From Winogradskyella litoriviva (GTDB lineage: Bacteria > Bacteroidota > Bacteroidia > Flavobacteriales > Flavobacteriaceae), in assembly GCF_013249065.1 (NCBI RefSeq), contig NZ_JABRWQ010000007.1:122522-186521 (forward strand): a DNA stretch of 64,000 nucleotides, written 5' to 3'. Below the pieces are notes generated by a model that saw only the letters and a list, made by a program, of their open reading frames with translations, had not been told where the DNA came from and searched no databases. A program made the position numbers and the translations under genes. Of this stretch, positions 33,595 to 43,261 are shown piece by piece. The stretch's first letter is position 1, and the number at the start of each line of letters is the position of its first letter.

Positions 33595-34566
33595 ATGGCT
33601 AAAGTAAAATATTATTATGATTCTGAAACCCTTTCTTACCGCAAAATAAAGCGTAAGAAAAGAACAACTTTTAAGTATGCAATGGTGTTTTTAACTGCTG
33701 CTGCACTTTTTGGATTTTTGTCGTTTTTTATTGTTAGTCAATATATTGAATCTCCTAAGGAACGTCAAATGGCAAGAGAATTACAGAATATGGAATTGCA
33801 GTTTGAGCTATTAAACAAACGAACCGATGATGCTTTTGCTGCTCTAGAGAATGTAGAAGAACGAGATAATGCCATTTATAGATTGTATTTTGAAGCAAAC
33901 CCAATACCAATTGAACAGCGTAGAGCGGGTTTTGGAGGTATTAATCGTTATAAAAAATACGAAGGCTATAACAATTCTCAATTAATTGCAGAAAGTAATA
34001 AACGCCTAGATATTTTAGAAAAAGCAATTGTTGTACAATCTAAATCTTTAGATGAAATAGCAAAACTTGCAGAAGACAAAGAAAAATTTTTAGAAGCTAT
34101 ACCTGCTATACAACCAATAAACAACGTAAATCTAACACGTATGGCATCTGGCTATGGTTATAGAACGGATCCATTTACTAAGGTTAGAAAATTTCATTTC
34201 GGGATGGATTTTACCGCACCTAGAGGCACTCCAATATATGCTTCTGGAAATGGTGTTATAAAACGAGCAGATAATAATTCTACGGGTTATGGTAATCATA
34301 TTAGAATAGATCATGGTTACGGTTATATCTCCTTATATGCGCACATGTACAAGTTTAATGTAAAAGTAAATCAACGTGTAAAACGAGGAGATTTAATAGG
34401 TTTTGTAGGCAGTACTGGTCGTTCAGAAGCGCCTCATTTACATTACGAGGTCTTTAAAGATGGAGAACGTATTAACCCTATTAATTTTTATTATGGCAAC
34501 TTATCTGCCGAAGAATACGATATATTGCTGAAAAAAGCATCATTAGAAAACCAATCTCTAGATTAA
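33595..34566 (+). CDS. M23-family peptidoglycan endopeptidase (LytM type)
   Basis: A 323-residue membrane-anchored peptidase. A short basic cytoplasmic stretch is followed by a helix (about 28-48), a coiled region, then the M23 domain. The zinc site is visible: His201 and Asp205 in FHFGMDFTAP, His250 (LYAHM) and His281/His283 in PHLHYEVF. The active residues are intact, so it can probably cut peptidoglycan cross-links rather than act as a degenerate activator. I start at ATG 33595 because the upstream frame to 33550 adds a Cys-rich non-conserved stretch. It heads a tight operon with MerR, LemA and TPM genes. Confidence 0.92.
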   Translation: MAKVKYYYDSETLSYRKIKRKKRTTFKYAMVFLTAAALFGFLSFFIVSQYIESPKERQMARELQNMELQFELLNKRTDDAFAALENVEERDNAIYRLYFEANPIPIEQRRAGFGGINRYKKYEGYNNSQLIAESNKRLDILEKAIVVQSKSLDEIAKLAEDKEKFLEAIPAIQPINNVNLTRMASGYGYRTDPFTKVRKFHFGMDFTAPRGTPIYASGNGVIKRADNNSTGYGNHIRIDHGYGYISLYAHMYKFNVKVNQRVKRGDLIGFVGSTGRSEAPHLHYEVFKDGERINPINFYYGNLSAEEYDILLKKASLENQSLD

Positions 34567-34567
34567 G

Positions 34568-34897
34568 ATGCATATAGATTTACCAGAAAAACGATATTAC
34601 GGTATTGGCGAAGTCGCCAAAGCTTTTAAAGTAAATGCCTCCTTAATTCGGTTTTGGGAAAAAGAATTTGATGTTTTAAAGCCAAAGAAAAATGCAAAGG
34701 GTAATCGAAAATTTACGCCAGAAGACATTAAAAATCTAAAATTCATTTACCATTTGGTAAAAGAAAGAGGATTTACACTTGAAGGTGCAAAAACACATCT
34801 AAAAGAAGAAAAGAAACAAGCTTTAGATAAATTTGAAATCATTGATAAGCTCGAAAAAATAAAAGCACAACTAACTAAAATAAAGACACAACTTTAA
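34568..34897 (+). CDS. MerR-family transcriptional regulator
   Basis: A 109-residue regulator: N-terminal winged helix-turn-helix YGIGEVAKAFKVNASLIRFWEKEF (about 11-34), wing GNRKFTPEDI, then a dimerisation helix of about 50 residues. There is no C-terminal effector domain and no cysteines for metal sensing, so the signal is not visible. It starts 1 base after the M23 stop and lies 12 bases before lemA. I recognise it as a single-copy flavobacterial family; the target genes are unknown. Confidence 0.88.
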   Translation: MHIDLPEKRYYGIGEVAKAFKVNASLIRFWEKEFDVLKPKKNAKGNRKFTPEDIKNLKFIYHLVKERGFTLEGAKTHLKEEKKQALDKFEIIDKLEKIKAQLTKIKTQL

Positions 34898-34909
34898 AAC
34901 TAAACTATT

Positions 34910-35509
34910 ATGAAAAAATGGCTAATTCCTGTAATCATTATTGCACTCTTAGGTTTTGCATTATACTCTTGGGGAAAAAATTTCAATAATACTGCTGTTA
35001 CATTAAATGAAAATGTAAAAGAGGCTTGGGGAAATGTTCAAACATCTTACCAAAGAAGAAATGACCTCATTGGCAATTTAGTAAAAACAGTACAAGGAGC
35101 CGCAGATTTTGAGAGAGGAACTTTAGAAGCCGTAATCAAAGCAAGATCCGAAGCTACAAAAACAACAATAGACCCTTCTAACATTACACCAGAACAGTTA
35201 AAAGCATTCAACCAAGCACAAGGTGGATTGAGTAGTGCATTGTCTCGTTTATTAGTAACAGTTGAAAGATATCCAGATTTAAAAACAAATCAGAATTTCT
35301 TAAAACTTCAAGATGAATTAACCAGCACTGAAAACACTATACAAACGGCAAGAACACGTTATAATGAAAATATTAAACCTTATAATATTCATGTCAACAC
35401 GTTTCCTAATAGCATATTAGCAGGCTTTTTAAATTTTGACGAAAAACCATATTTTGATGCAGAAGCAGGTGCTGAAAAACCAGTTGATGTAGAATTCGAC
35501 TTTAAATAA
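34910..35509 (+). CDS. LemA-family protein
   Basis: A 199-residue protein with one N-terminal membrane helix (about 4-21) and a long four-helix bundle. Conserved LemA segments are VKEAWGNVQTSYQRRNDLIGNLV, LKLQDELTSTENTIQTARTRYNE and YNIHVNTFPNSILAGFLNF. The biochemical function of LemA is not settled. It is followed by two TPM-domain genes (8-base gap, then 1-base overlap), a LemA-TPM association common across bacteria that suggests a joint envelope role. Confidence 0.93.
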   Translation: MKKWLIPVIIIALLGFALYSWGKNFNNTAVTLNENVKEAWGNVQTSYQRRNDLIGNLVKTVQGAADFERGTLEAVIKARSEATKTTIDPSNITPEQLKAFNQAQGGLSSALSRLLVTVERYPDLKTNQNFLKLQDELTSTENTIQTARTRYNENIKPYNIHVNTFPNSILAGFLNFDEKPYFDAEAGAEKPVDVEFDFK

Positions 35510-35517
35510 AAACAAAA

Positions 35518-35955
35518 ATGTCTAAACTAGAAGATTTTCTTAGTCCTAAAGACGAAGAGAGAATCGTAGAAGCTATACGTATAGCCGAAAAAAACACATC
35601 TGGTGAAATCCGAGTGCATATTGAAAACAATTGTACTAGCGATATTTTTGAACACACTATGGAAGTATTCCATTACCTAAAAATGGATAATACCAAACAA
35701 CATAATGGCGTATTAATATATGTTGCTGTAGAAAACAAATCCTTTGTTATCTATGGCGACAAAGGCATAAATGCTGTTGTAGATGAAAACTTCTGGAATT
35801 CAACTAGAGACATCATTTCGTTGCATTTTAAAAAAGGAAACTTTGCACAGGGTTTAATTGAAGGAATTGATAAAGCAGGCAAGGAACTCTCTAAACACTT
35901 TCCATGGTTTAATGGGAATTCTAATGAACTTGAAAATACAATATCTAAAAGCTAA
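35518..35955 (+). CDS. TPM-domain protein without signal peptide
   Basis: A 145-residue TPM-domain (TLP18.3/Psb32/MOLO-1) protein: LSPKDEERIVEAIRIAEKNTSGEIRVHIE, NGVLIYVAVENKSFVIYGDKGINAVV and FAQGLIEGIDKAGKELSKHFP. It has no signal peptide or membrane helix, so the domain should be cytoplasmic, unlike the next gene's product. Some TPM proteins show phosphatase activity. It lies in the M23-MerR-LemA-TPM-TPM operon, and its stop overlaps the next start by one base. Confidence 0.88.
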   Translation: MSKLEDFLSPKDEERIVEAIRIAEKNTSGEIRVHIENNCTSDIFEHTMEVFHYLKMDNTKQHNGVLIYVAVENKSFVIYGDKGINAVVDENFWNSTRDIISLHFKKGNFAQGLIEGIDKAGKELSKHFPWFNGNSNELENTISKS

Positions 35956-36785
35956 TGTATAACTTCAAGCAATTATTACTAACCCTTATTTTAAGCATTT
36001 TTGCAGGATTGTTTTTTAATGCAAATGCACAATACAATATACCAGACAAACCAAAGTATATTCCACCTGTAATAGACAGCACAGGCACTTTACAAAAGTA
36101 TCAATTTAATGCATTAACTCAAAAACTGCAACATTATAGTGATAGTACATCTACAGAAGTTATTGTGGTTATCATCCCAACAACAAAAGGAGAAAACATT
36201 GGTTTATTAACTCCAAAATGGGGACATAAATGGGAAATTGGTCAAGCAAAAGAAGATAATGGTGTTTTTATTTTATTGGCCATAAATGATAGAGATATTT
36301 GGATTTCCCCAGGATATGGTGTAGAAGACCGATTAACAGCAGGCACTGTGGGAGAAATAACCAGAAATGTTATAATTCCTGAATTTAAAAGAGGAGATTA
36401 TTATAATGGTTTAGATAGAGGAACAGATGCTATTATTGATGTTTTAAGTGGTGCTTACAAAAACAATAGAACTCAAGAACCAAATGGTTTTCCTATTGAA
36501 GTCATTATCTTTTTATTTATCATATTTATCATTTTCGTCATTGCTATTTCTAAAACTCGTGGTGGTGGAAATGGTCGTGGTGGCGGAAATCATTACAACG
36601 ATGATGCAAGAAGCATCCTTGAAGCTATCATTCTTCGTAATATGGGACGTGGTAGTTACTCTAGAGGCTCATCCACAGGTGGTTTTGGAGGCGGATTTGG
36701 CAGAAGTTCTGGAGGCGGAAGCTTTGGAGGCGGTTTTGGTGGTGGAGGCGGTTTCTCTGGTGGAGGCGCTGGAGGTAGTTGGTAA
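35955..36785 (+). CDS. Exported TPM-domain protein with glycine-rich tail (YgcG type)
   Basis: A 276-residue protein: signal peptide (cleavage near residue 25, after ANA), a periplasmic TPM domain (about 30-160, with DSTGTLQKYQFNALTQKL and DIWISPGYGVEDRLTAG), and a membrane helix at about 177-197. A tail of Gly/Ser/Arg repeats (GGGFGRSSGGGSFGGGFGGG type) runs from about 200 to the end. Gly-rich tails are usual in this family. It is the last gene of the operon and no terminator is visible after it. Confidence 0.88.
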   Translation: MYNFKQLLLTLILSIFAGLFFNANAQYNIPDKPKYIPPVIDSTGTLQKYQFNALTQKLQHYSDSTSTEVIVVIIPTTKGENIGLLTPKWGHKWEIGQAKEDNGVFILLAINDRDIWISPGYGVEDRLTAGTVGEITRNVIIPEFKRGDYYNGLDRGTDAIIDVLSGAYKNNRTQEPNGFPIEVIIFLFIIFIIFVIAISKTRGGGNGRGGGNHYNDDARSILEAIILRNMGRGSYSRGSSTGGFGGGFGRSSGGGSFGGGFGGGGGFSGGGAGGSW

Positions 36786-36853
36786 TCTTAATTCAATAAA
36801 TTAGAACACCCAAACTAAATACATGTTTTAAAGAATAAAAGACATTAATTAAC

Positions 36854-39289
36854 TCATCGTTTTAATGTAAAATGACCTTTAAACGTTCTTCTATCTAAAA
36901 GCTTAGCAATAAACCAATAATCATCCGTTGGCATCAATTCACCATTATGAGTTCCATCCCAAGATTGATTTTCAGAATTTAATGATGCCATTAATTTACC
37001 ATAGCGATTAAAAATATTAACAAGTACAGGAATATCTGAAGTATCAATAAATCCTTTTATCTGCCAAGTATCATTTTTTGTATCACCATTTGGAGTAAAG
37101 AATTTTGGAAAACCTAAAACCGAAATATCCTTAGAGACAATCCCACAATCCCCTTTTATATCTTTTATGTAAACCGTATGAACACCTGATTGAACACCAT
37201 TAAATGTGCTTGAGTCTTGATAAAAACCATATTCATCATCTAATGCGTATAAATAATCTCCCTCACCAGTAACAAAAACTGAAAGCGAATTATTTTCAGA
37301 TAAATCAACAACCTCAATTGTTATATCTTCAGCTGTGCTCGATGCCAATACTGTAATTGTTCTTTTATTGGTACAACCTAACGGTTTGGTGACAAAAACT
37401 TCATATGAACCAATTTCATTAACATCTATAGAAATTGTTGTTTCTCCTGTAGACCATAAATAAGAGTAATTATTTGCAACATCATCAATTATTCCTCCAT
37501 CTAATGTAATAGATTCAGGAAAGCTATTTAAACAATAATAGACCTCCTCATCCTCAAGAAGATTAGGGATGTTTTCTACAATTAATTTGATTTCAGCAAT
37601 ACTATAACAGTTTTCATTTCGCTCTAATCTTGCATATATGGTTTGATTATAAACTTCTGTATTAGTATAATCAGTATTCAATTCGTTTTGTTGTAAAAGT
37701 GCATCATCAAAAGAATCATAATAACCCAAAATGGTAATATCAGATGATTGATTATTTAAAATCTCATTTTCTGCAAGTGTTAAATCAAAAGTTACAAATC
37801 CGGTTTCCTCAAAATTATCACAGGTATATAATGTCGCAGTATTTACAACAGCGTTATTTACAGACAAAATAACTTCTGCCATATTACTGCAATTGGTTAC
37901 TGTATTTGTAACAAGCGCATATATAATTTGATTATTATAGAGATTTGTATATTGTTGTTCTACTATTGGATCGGACAAATCTATTGACTCAAAAAAATCA
38001 ACTTCAACATTATCTAATCCACCTGTAACAATAGAGGAATAATAGTCATTTAAATTGAATTGAGAAATACCATCCATAACACTATCTTCACATTGAAAAA
38101 TAGTAATATTAGAAACATCAGGCAAAGGGTTAATTGTTACTGTTAATGGGATTCTAGTATTATTTGTAGCACAACCATTTACAACTGGTAATAACCAAAA
38201 TGTTGTTGTAGTATTAATATTTACGTCATAACTTAAACCAGAATGTATTGGTGTAGTTGAAGACTCTGCATTAAACCACCAAACATCAGTTGTTGATGCT
38301 TGTATATTTAGTGACACCATATCTGCACCACAAACTACTAGATTTTCAGTTGTAACTCTAGGCATTATTAAGACACTACTCGCAGATAAGTTAATGTTTG
38401 GTTCATTTGGCATGCCTCCAAATTCAACAATATATCCTTTGGGATGATACGCATTATTTACATCTGTACTACCTGTGTTTGCTAAATCATTCCAAGATCC
38501 CATCATACCAATAGATGGGTCAGTAATATGCGCATAATGCTCTTGATTAAGGTTATTAGGTTCATTAGTATTCCAAAAAGCAAACATGCCATTTGGAGCA
38601 TAACCATTAGAAACACCTTGCCAAAACACTTGTCCAGCCTCTGGACCTGTCATCCATTTCCATGTACCCTCAACTTCTTCATCAGAACCACCAATCCAAC
38701 CTGTTCCTGAACTTTGAGCACCTGCGAGTTGAGATTCTTCTTCAGAAGTAATTGTGGCTAAATAGCCTTGCAAACCATAATAGGTTTGAGATGCTGCAGC
38801 ATCTCTAGCATCAGACCAAGTTATTCCTGTATCAGCTACATAGAAATAATAATGACCTGTACTTGGCAAAAAATTGGCATCACCTAAATTTATTGAAAAC
38901 TGTCGGTTTTGAGTAAACACAGTTTGGGATGTTTGAAAAACAACACTTTCTATTGCATTAGAAAATTCTACAAAAGTTGCTGGCCCTAACAGTGTTAAAC
39001 TCCCTTCACTCTGATTCCATTGTGCTACAATATTTGGATGATTACCTATTAAGGTTAAATTATCTTGACCAAATTCATACCCTTCAGAAATTTGAACAAA
39101 AACTTGAGACAGCGATGTATCTTCAGGGTTTTGATCAGTTATTGATACTGAAGAAACTATTGACATTTGGCTTCCCGGACAATACACCTGATTTCCTACT
39201 ATACTTATTTCTGGCGGGAAATTTTGCCCATAACCATTGAAACCAATTATCAATAATACTATGGCAATATAGAAGCTATTAAATTTCAT
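36854..39289 (-). CDS. T9SS type B cargo protein with C-type lectin domain
   Basis: An 811-residue surface protein: signal peptide (cleavage near residue 22), then a C-type lectin-like domain at about 146-291 (ITWSDARDAAA, GTGWIGGSDEEVEGTWKW, EPNN at 243-246, WNDL). The EPN-like motif is the type that binds mannose-class sugars with Ca2+. Ig-like and gliding-associated repeats follow. The C-terminus is a type B T9SS sorting domain (FFTPNGDTKNDTWQIKGF, IFNRYGKLM, WDGTHNGELMPTDDYWF). It should be secreted and act as a carbohydrate-binding adhesin. It lies 5 bases after der on the same strand, yet no SprF partner is adjacent. Confidence 0.9.
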   Translation of the reverse strand: MKFNSFYIAIVLLIIGFNGYGQNFPPEISIVGNQVYCPGSQMSIVSSVSITDQNPEDTSLSQVFVQISEGYEFGQDNLTLIGNHPNIVAQWNQSEGSLTLLGPATFVEFSNAIESVVFQTSQTVFTQNRQFSINLGDANFLPSTGHYYFYVADTGITWSDARDAAASQTYYGLQGYLATITSEEESQLAGAQSSGTGWIGGSDEEVEGTWKWMTGPEAGQVFWQGVSNGYAPNGMFAFWNTNEPNNLNQEHYAHITDPSIGMMGSWNDLANTGSTDVNNAYHPKGYIVEFGGMPNEPNINLSASSVLIMPRVTTENLVVCGADMVSLNIQASTTDVWWFNAESSTTPIHSGLSYDVNINTTTTFWLLPVVNGCATNNTRIPLTVTINPLPDVSNITIFQCEDSVMDGISQFNLNDYYSSIVTGGLDNVEVDFFESIDLSDPIVEQQYTNLYNNQIIYALVTNTVTNCSNMAEVILSVNNAVVNTATLYTCDNFEETGFVTFDLTLAENEILNNQSSDITILGYYDSFDDALLQQNELNTDYTNTEVYNQTIYARLERNENCYSIAEIKLIVENIPNLLEDEEVYYCLNSFPESITLDGGIIDDVANNYSYLWSTGETTISIDVNEIGSYEVFVTKPLGCTNKRTITVLASSTAEDITIEVVDLSENNSLSVFVTGEGDYLYALDDEYGFYQDSSTFNGVQSGVHTVYIKDIKGDCGIVSKDISVLGFPKFFTPNGDTKNDTWQIKGFIDTSDIPVLVNIFNRYGKLMASLNSENQSWDGTHNGELMPTDDYWFIAKLLDRRTFKGHFTLKR

Positions 39290-39294
39290 TAAAA

Positions 39295-40599
39295 CTATTT
39301 TTTCCGCATATATACACTAATCGGAACACCATTAAAATCAAACTGATCACGTAATTTATTTTCTAAAAAACGCTTATATGGCTCTTTTACATACTGCGGT
39401 AAATTACAGAAAAATGCAAACTGTGGTTGTGGTGTTGGTAGTTGCATTATATATTTAATTTTAACAAATTTACCTTTATTAGCAGGTGGTGGTTGATGCT
39501 CAATTATTGGTAATAAAGCTTCATTAAGCACACTAGTTTTAATTCGTTTAGTTCTATTTTTATATACCTCAACAGCTGTTTCTATAGCCTTAAAAATACG
39601 CTGCTTATTTAATACAGAAATAAATACAATTGGCACATCTGTAAAAGGTGCTATTTGCTCTCTAATATGCTTTTCAAAATCTTTTGCGGTTTTAGTATCT
39701 TTTTCAACTAAATCCCACTTATTAACCAAAATTACAATTCCTTTTCTGTTGCGTTCGGCTAACCAAAAAATATTCTGAACTTGTCCGTCAAAACCACGAG
39801 TAGCATCTAAAACTAACAAACATACATCACAGTGTTCTATAGCTCTTACACTGCGCATTACTGAATAAAACTCCAAATCTTCTTTAACTTTAGATTTACG
39901 ACGTATTCCTGCTGTATCTACTAAATTGAATTCAAAACCAAAACGATTGTATTTTGTATCAATAGAATCTCTAGTTGTACCAGCTATATCTGTAACAATG
40001 TAACGCTCTTCACCAATTAATGCATTTATAAACGACGATTTGCCTGCGTTTGGTCTTCCAACTACTGCAAATCTTGGCAACTCATCTTCTTCAACTTCTT
40101 CTGCTTCAGGCAAAGCTTCTACAACAGCATCTAACAAATCTCCTGTTCCGCTTCCATTTATACTAGCAATAGCATAATATTCACCTAATCCGAGTGAATA
40201 AAATTCTACGGCATCTTCTAAACGCTTATTATTATCAACTTTATTGACAACTAAAAAAACTGGCTTCTTAACTTTTCTTAATAATTGTGCAACATCCTCA
40301 TCCATCCCAGTAACACCAGACTCTACATCAACCATAAAAATAATAGCATCAGCTTCTTCAATTGCCAATTCTACCTGTTTATCTATTTCAGCTTCAAAAA
40401 TATCATCACTACCAACAACATAACCACCAGTATCTATTAATGAAAATTCTTTACCGTTCCAATCTGTTTTTCCATAATGCCTATCTCTTGTCACTCCACT
40501 TACGGCATCTACTATAGCTTCACGTCTTTTTATAAGGCGATTAAAAAATGTGGATTTCCCTACATTTGGGCGACCTACTACAGCTACTATATTACTCAT
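39295..40599 (-). CDS. der: Ribosome-assembly GTPase Der (EngA)
   Basis: A 434-residue protein with two GTPase domains in tandem. P-loops are GRPNVGKST (about 8-16) and GRPNAGKSS (about 180-188), with DTGG/DTAG switch II and NKVD/NKWD specificity motifs, followed by a C-terminal KH-like domain. Needed for 50S subunit assembly. TATCTTTG at 40626-40619 (minus strand) could be its -7 element, without a clear -33. Its close downstream neighbour is the unrelated lectin protein. Confidence 0.97.
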   Translation of the reverse strand: MSNIVAVVGRPNVGKSTFFNRLIKRREAIVDAVSGVTRDRHYGKTDWNGKEFSLIDTGGYVVGSDDIFEAEIDKQVELAIEEADAIIFMVDVESGVTGMDEDVAQLLRKVKKPVFLVVNKVDNNKRLEDAVEFYSLGLGEYYAIASINGSGTGDLLDAVVEALPEAEEVEEDELPRFAVVGRPNAGKSSFINALIGEERYIVTDIAGTTRDSIDTKYNRFGFEFNLVDTAGIRRKSKVKEDLEFYSVMRSVRAIEHCDVCLLVLDATRGFDGQVQNIFWLAERNRKGIVILVNKWDLVEKDTKTAKDFEKHIREQIAPFTDVPIVFISVLNKQRIFKAIETAVEVYKNRTKRIKTSVLNEALLPIIEHQPPPANKGKFVKIKYIMQLPTPQPQFAFFCNLPQYVKEPYKRFLENKLRDQFDFNGVPISVYMRKK

Positions 40600-40954
40600 T
40601 TAATTTTATTTAAGAGCACAAAGATAGTACATAAGCTTTAGTAATAACTAAACTATTAATTGTCTTTTAACTCCAGGTTACAAAAAACAGATTTAACAAT
40701 GAAAAATAAACCCAAAATCATTGTTAATATCCTGTTGATAACAAGTCATAGATTAAAATATAACACCTATATTTTTAGTAATTTTATTGCGTGTATTAAT
40801 AAAGGATTTATTTACATCAGTTTTGGAGCAAAAGCTCATAAAAATATTCAAGAGTCAGCCCCTTTTTTTGAATATTAGTCTGTGTAAAAAAATCAGAAAG
40901 TGTATTTGTTTACTTGCTTCAAATACTATAAAGTAATTAAAATTAAAATTAAGA
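40600..40954. other. Intergenic gap between der and the LysM gene
   Basis: I see no supported gene or strong secondary structure in these 355 bases. A 72-codon frame at 40660-40878 has no recognisable domain and random-looking composition. The promoters for both flanking genes must be here. Confidence 0.5.
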
Positions 40955-43069
40955 ATGGGGAAATTTTTTATGCTAGTCATAGTTTTGGTATTTGGCTCTA
41001 ACCTTGCAATTGCTCAACAAGATAATATAGTCCATTCTATCCAAAAAGGCGAAAGCGTTTACCAAATTTCTCGTCAATATGGAGTTAGTATTAATGCCAT
41101 TTTTGACCTTAATCCTGGCTCTAGAGATATTATTTACGCAGGTGAAACATTGTTAATACCAAATTCTTCAAACAATACTTCTTCTACTAGTACACAGATA
41201 ACATCAAATGGCGTTTCTAATTATGAAGTGCAACGTGGCGAAACCAAATCTGGCCTTTCAAGACGATTTGGAGTGAGTATTGCCATGTTAGAACAACAAA
41301 ATCCGCACATTGTGAATATGCTACAAGCTGGTCACATAATTAATGTAGATAAGTCAATCACTGAACAAGCGCGTACCGCACGACAAGGTGAACATATTGT
41401 GGTAAAAGGAGAAACACTTTGGGGAATTGCTAGACAAAACGGAATTAGTGTTGCCCAATTAGAAGCTGCAAACGCAAATCAACTTTCAGAATTTTTACAA
41501 ATTGGACAAACGTTAATAATTCCTGATAAAAACTCAGTAATTACAAACCCTAATGAATACTTGGTTGTAAGAGGTGATACAAAATTTGAACTTGCTCGAC
41601 GTTTTAACATGACCATAGCTGAACTTGAAGCACAGAATCCTCATATTATAGATATGTTAATGGCCGGACATAAATTAAACATTAACAAATCAGAATCTAA
41701 TGCAATTGCAACTACGACTGAAAATAATTCAGTAGAAACACCATCGGTAGAAGTTAACAATCCTACAACTAATGGTGATTATATAGATTACACAATTCAG
41801 GCAAAAGAAACGCTCTATGGCTTATCTAGAAAAGCAGGAATGACTATGGAAGAATTAATGGTCTTAAATCCTAGCCTAAGAGTTGCTGTAAATAAAGGTG
41901 ATATTATTAAAATGCCAAGAAACCCTTCTGCTGTAAAAGAATCCGAAGTTGTAACTTTAGATAATACATCTAACGAAATAGATATTAATGTAAATAATAG
42001 AAATGCTTCACTTTTTTCTAATTTAAATACTACAGATGTAACTGGTCTTTATTTTTACACTCCTTTTTCTAGCCAAGAACTTAGTTCTCCTGAAGAGAGA
42101 CAAAAAATGGTTAATGCAGACCCAAACAAACAGTTCTATATAGATTTTTTTCAAGGCGCACAAATAGCCATTGACTCAGCAAAATCCTTAAATATAGATT
42201 TTGATGTAGCACTGATAAAGAAAAATATCGCTAAATCGAGTATTACCATTAATAGTAATCACAAAAAAAATGCGTTACTAATTCCATTTTTAGATAATGC
42301 ATCTCACTTTTCGGAAGTTATATCTAATGAAGAGGTTTCTGTAATAGATATAGAATCTAATATTGTATCTACTAACAACACTAAAGTATACAAATCTTTT
42401 CCTACTAATGAATTAGAAAGAACAAAAGCATTAAACTATTTAGCATTACAAAATGCAAGAGTAATAGTTATAAGCGAGTTAGAAGAATCTAAAAACAAAG
42501 CCTTAATACAAAGTATTATACCTAATGCTAAGTTTTTAAAAGTTGACAATTCGGGTAACTTCGGTCAAAATGCGCTTGATAACACTTTAAGTACTATTAA
42601 GCCTAATTTTGTGATATTAGACAGTGAAAAAACCAGTATTTTTCTAAATTCTACTACAGCACTAATGAGTAGATTATCTAATTACGACATTCAATTAGTT
42701 CTTTTAGAATCTGCTTTAATTCCTAAACAAAATCAAGTTTCGGATATGAGATTTAGAGTATTAAAACTAATATTTCCATCAATTTTAGACCCACAGAACA
42801 AAAAAGACATAAAAGATTTTGAAAGAAGTTATGAAGACATTTTTGAAGTAAAACCATCTAAACATGCTGTTTTAGGATTTGATATTACTTTAGATGTTTT
42901 ATTAAGACTTGCACAAGACTCTTCTTTTGAAAGTACTATAAACAATGTGGTTTCAGAACACCCTCACCTAAGATTTGAATACAAAAAATCTGATGAATCA
43001 AATTATTTAAACACAGGTCTTCACCTTTTACAATACAACTCAAATGAAGGCTTAATTGAGATTGATTAA
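40955..43069 (+). CDS. Exported protein with five LysM domains and a binding-protein-like C-terminal half
   Basis: A 704-residue secreted protein with a signal peptide (cleavage near residue 20). Five LysM domains lie at about 26-69, 88-132, 146-191, 200-245 and 277-322, each with the pattern V..GET...I(S/A)R..G(V/I)(S/T)...L...NP. From about 360 to 700 is a Rossmann-like domain (TGLYFYTPFS, FYIDFFQGAQIAIDSAKSL, VRVIVISELEES) that resembles type I periplasmic binding proteins. LysM suggests peptidoglycan binding, and the second half may bind a small ligand or regulate wall enzymes as LpoA-type proteins do (analogy only). Single gene. Confidence 0.85.
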   Translation: MGKFFMLVIVLVFGSNLAIAQQDNIVHSIQKGESVYQISRQYGVSINAIFDLNPGSRDIIYAGETLLIPNSSNNTSSTSTQITSNGVSNYEVQRGETKSGLSRRFGVSIAMLEQQNPHIVNMLQAGHIINVDKSITEQARTARQGEHIVVKGETLWGIARQNGISVAQLEAANANQLSEFLQIGQTLIIPDKNSVITNPNEYLVVRGDTKFELARRFNMTIAELEAQNPHIIDMLMAGHKLNINKSESNAIATTTENNSVETPSVEVNNPTTNGDYIDYTIQAKETLYGLSRKAGMTMEELMVLNPSLRVAVNKGDIIKMPRNPSAVKESEVVTLDNTSNEIDINVNNRNASLFSNLNTTDVTGLYFYTPFSSQELSSPEERQKMVNADPNKQFYIDFFQGAQIAIDSAKSLNIDFDVALIKKNIAKSSITINSNHKKNALLIPFLDNASHFSEVISNEEVSVIDIESNIVSTNNTKVYKSFPTNELERTKALNYLALQNARVIVISELEESKNKALIQSIIPNAKFLKVDNSGNFGQNALDNTLSTIKPNFVILDSEKTSIFLNSTTALMSRLSNYDIQLVLLESALIPKQNQVSDMRFRVLKLIFPSILDPQNKKDIKDFERSYEDIFEVKPSKHAVLGFDITLDVLLRLAQDSSFESTINNVVSEHPHLRFEYKKSDESNYLNTGLHLLQYNSNEGLIEID

Positions 43070-43120
43070 TATAGAATTCTAATAAATAAATAAAATACTA
43101 CAAAACTGATATATTTTAAT

Positions 43121-43152
43121 TTTGCTAAGTAAATGCTATTTACATATATTTG
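43121..43152 (+). promoter_or_regulatory. Promoter of the adhesin-SprF-OmpA operon
   Basis: TTTG (43121-43124) and TATATTTG (43145-43152) match the -33/-7 consensus with a 20-base spacer. The leader to the adhesin start would be about 100 bases. Confidence 0.7.
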
Positions 43153-43261
43153 TTTCCCCATTAATCTTACAAATTAGCAAGACAACGATTTTATTTTGAA
43201 CTTGCTGTTCTTAATCCATGGCATCGATTTCAACTAAAAGTAATTATTTTAAATTTTTTTA

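Noticed and set aside
36448..36804. A 118-codon frame overlapping the Gly-rich TPM gene
   Set aside because: It is a frame-shifted reading of the Gly-rich tail codons, giving Val/Ala/Leu low complexity with no independent support.
40660..40878. A 72-codon frame between der and the LysM gene
   Set aside because: No signal peptide, domain or conserved look, and composition matches random AT-rich spacer.
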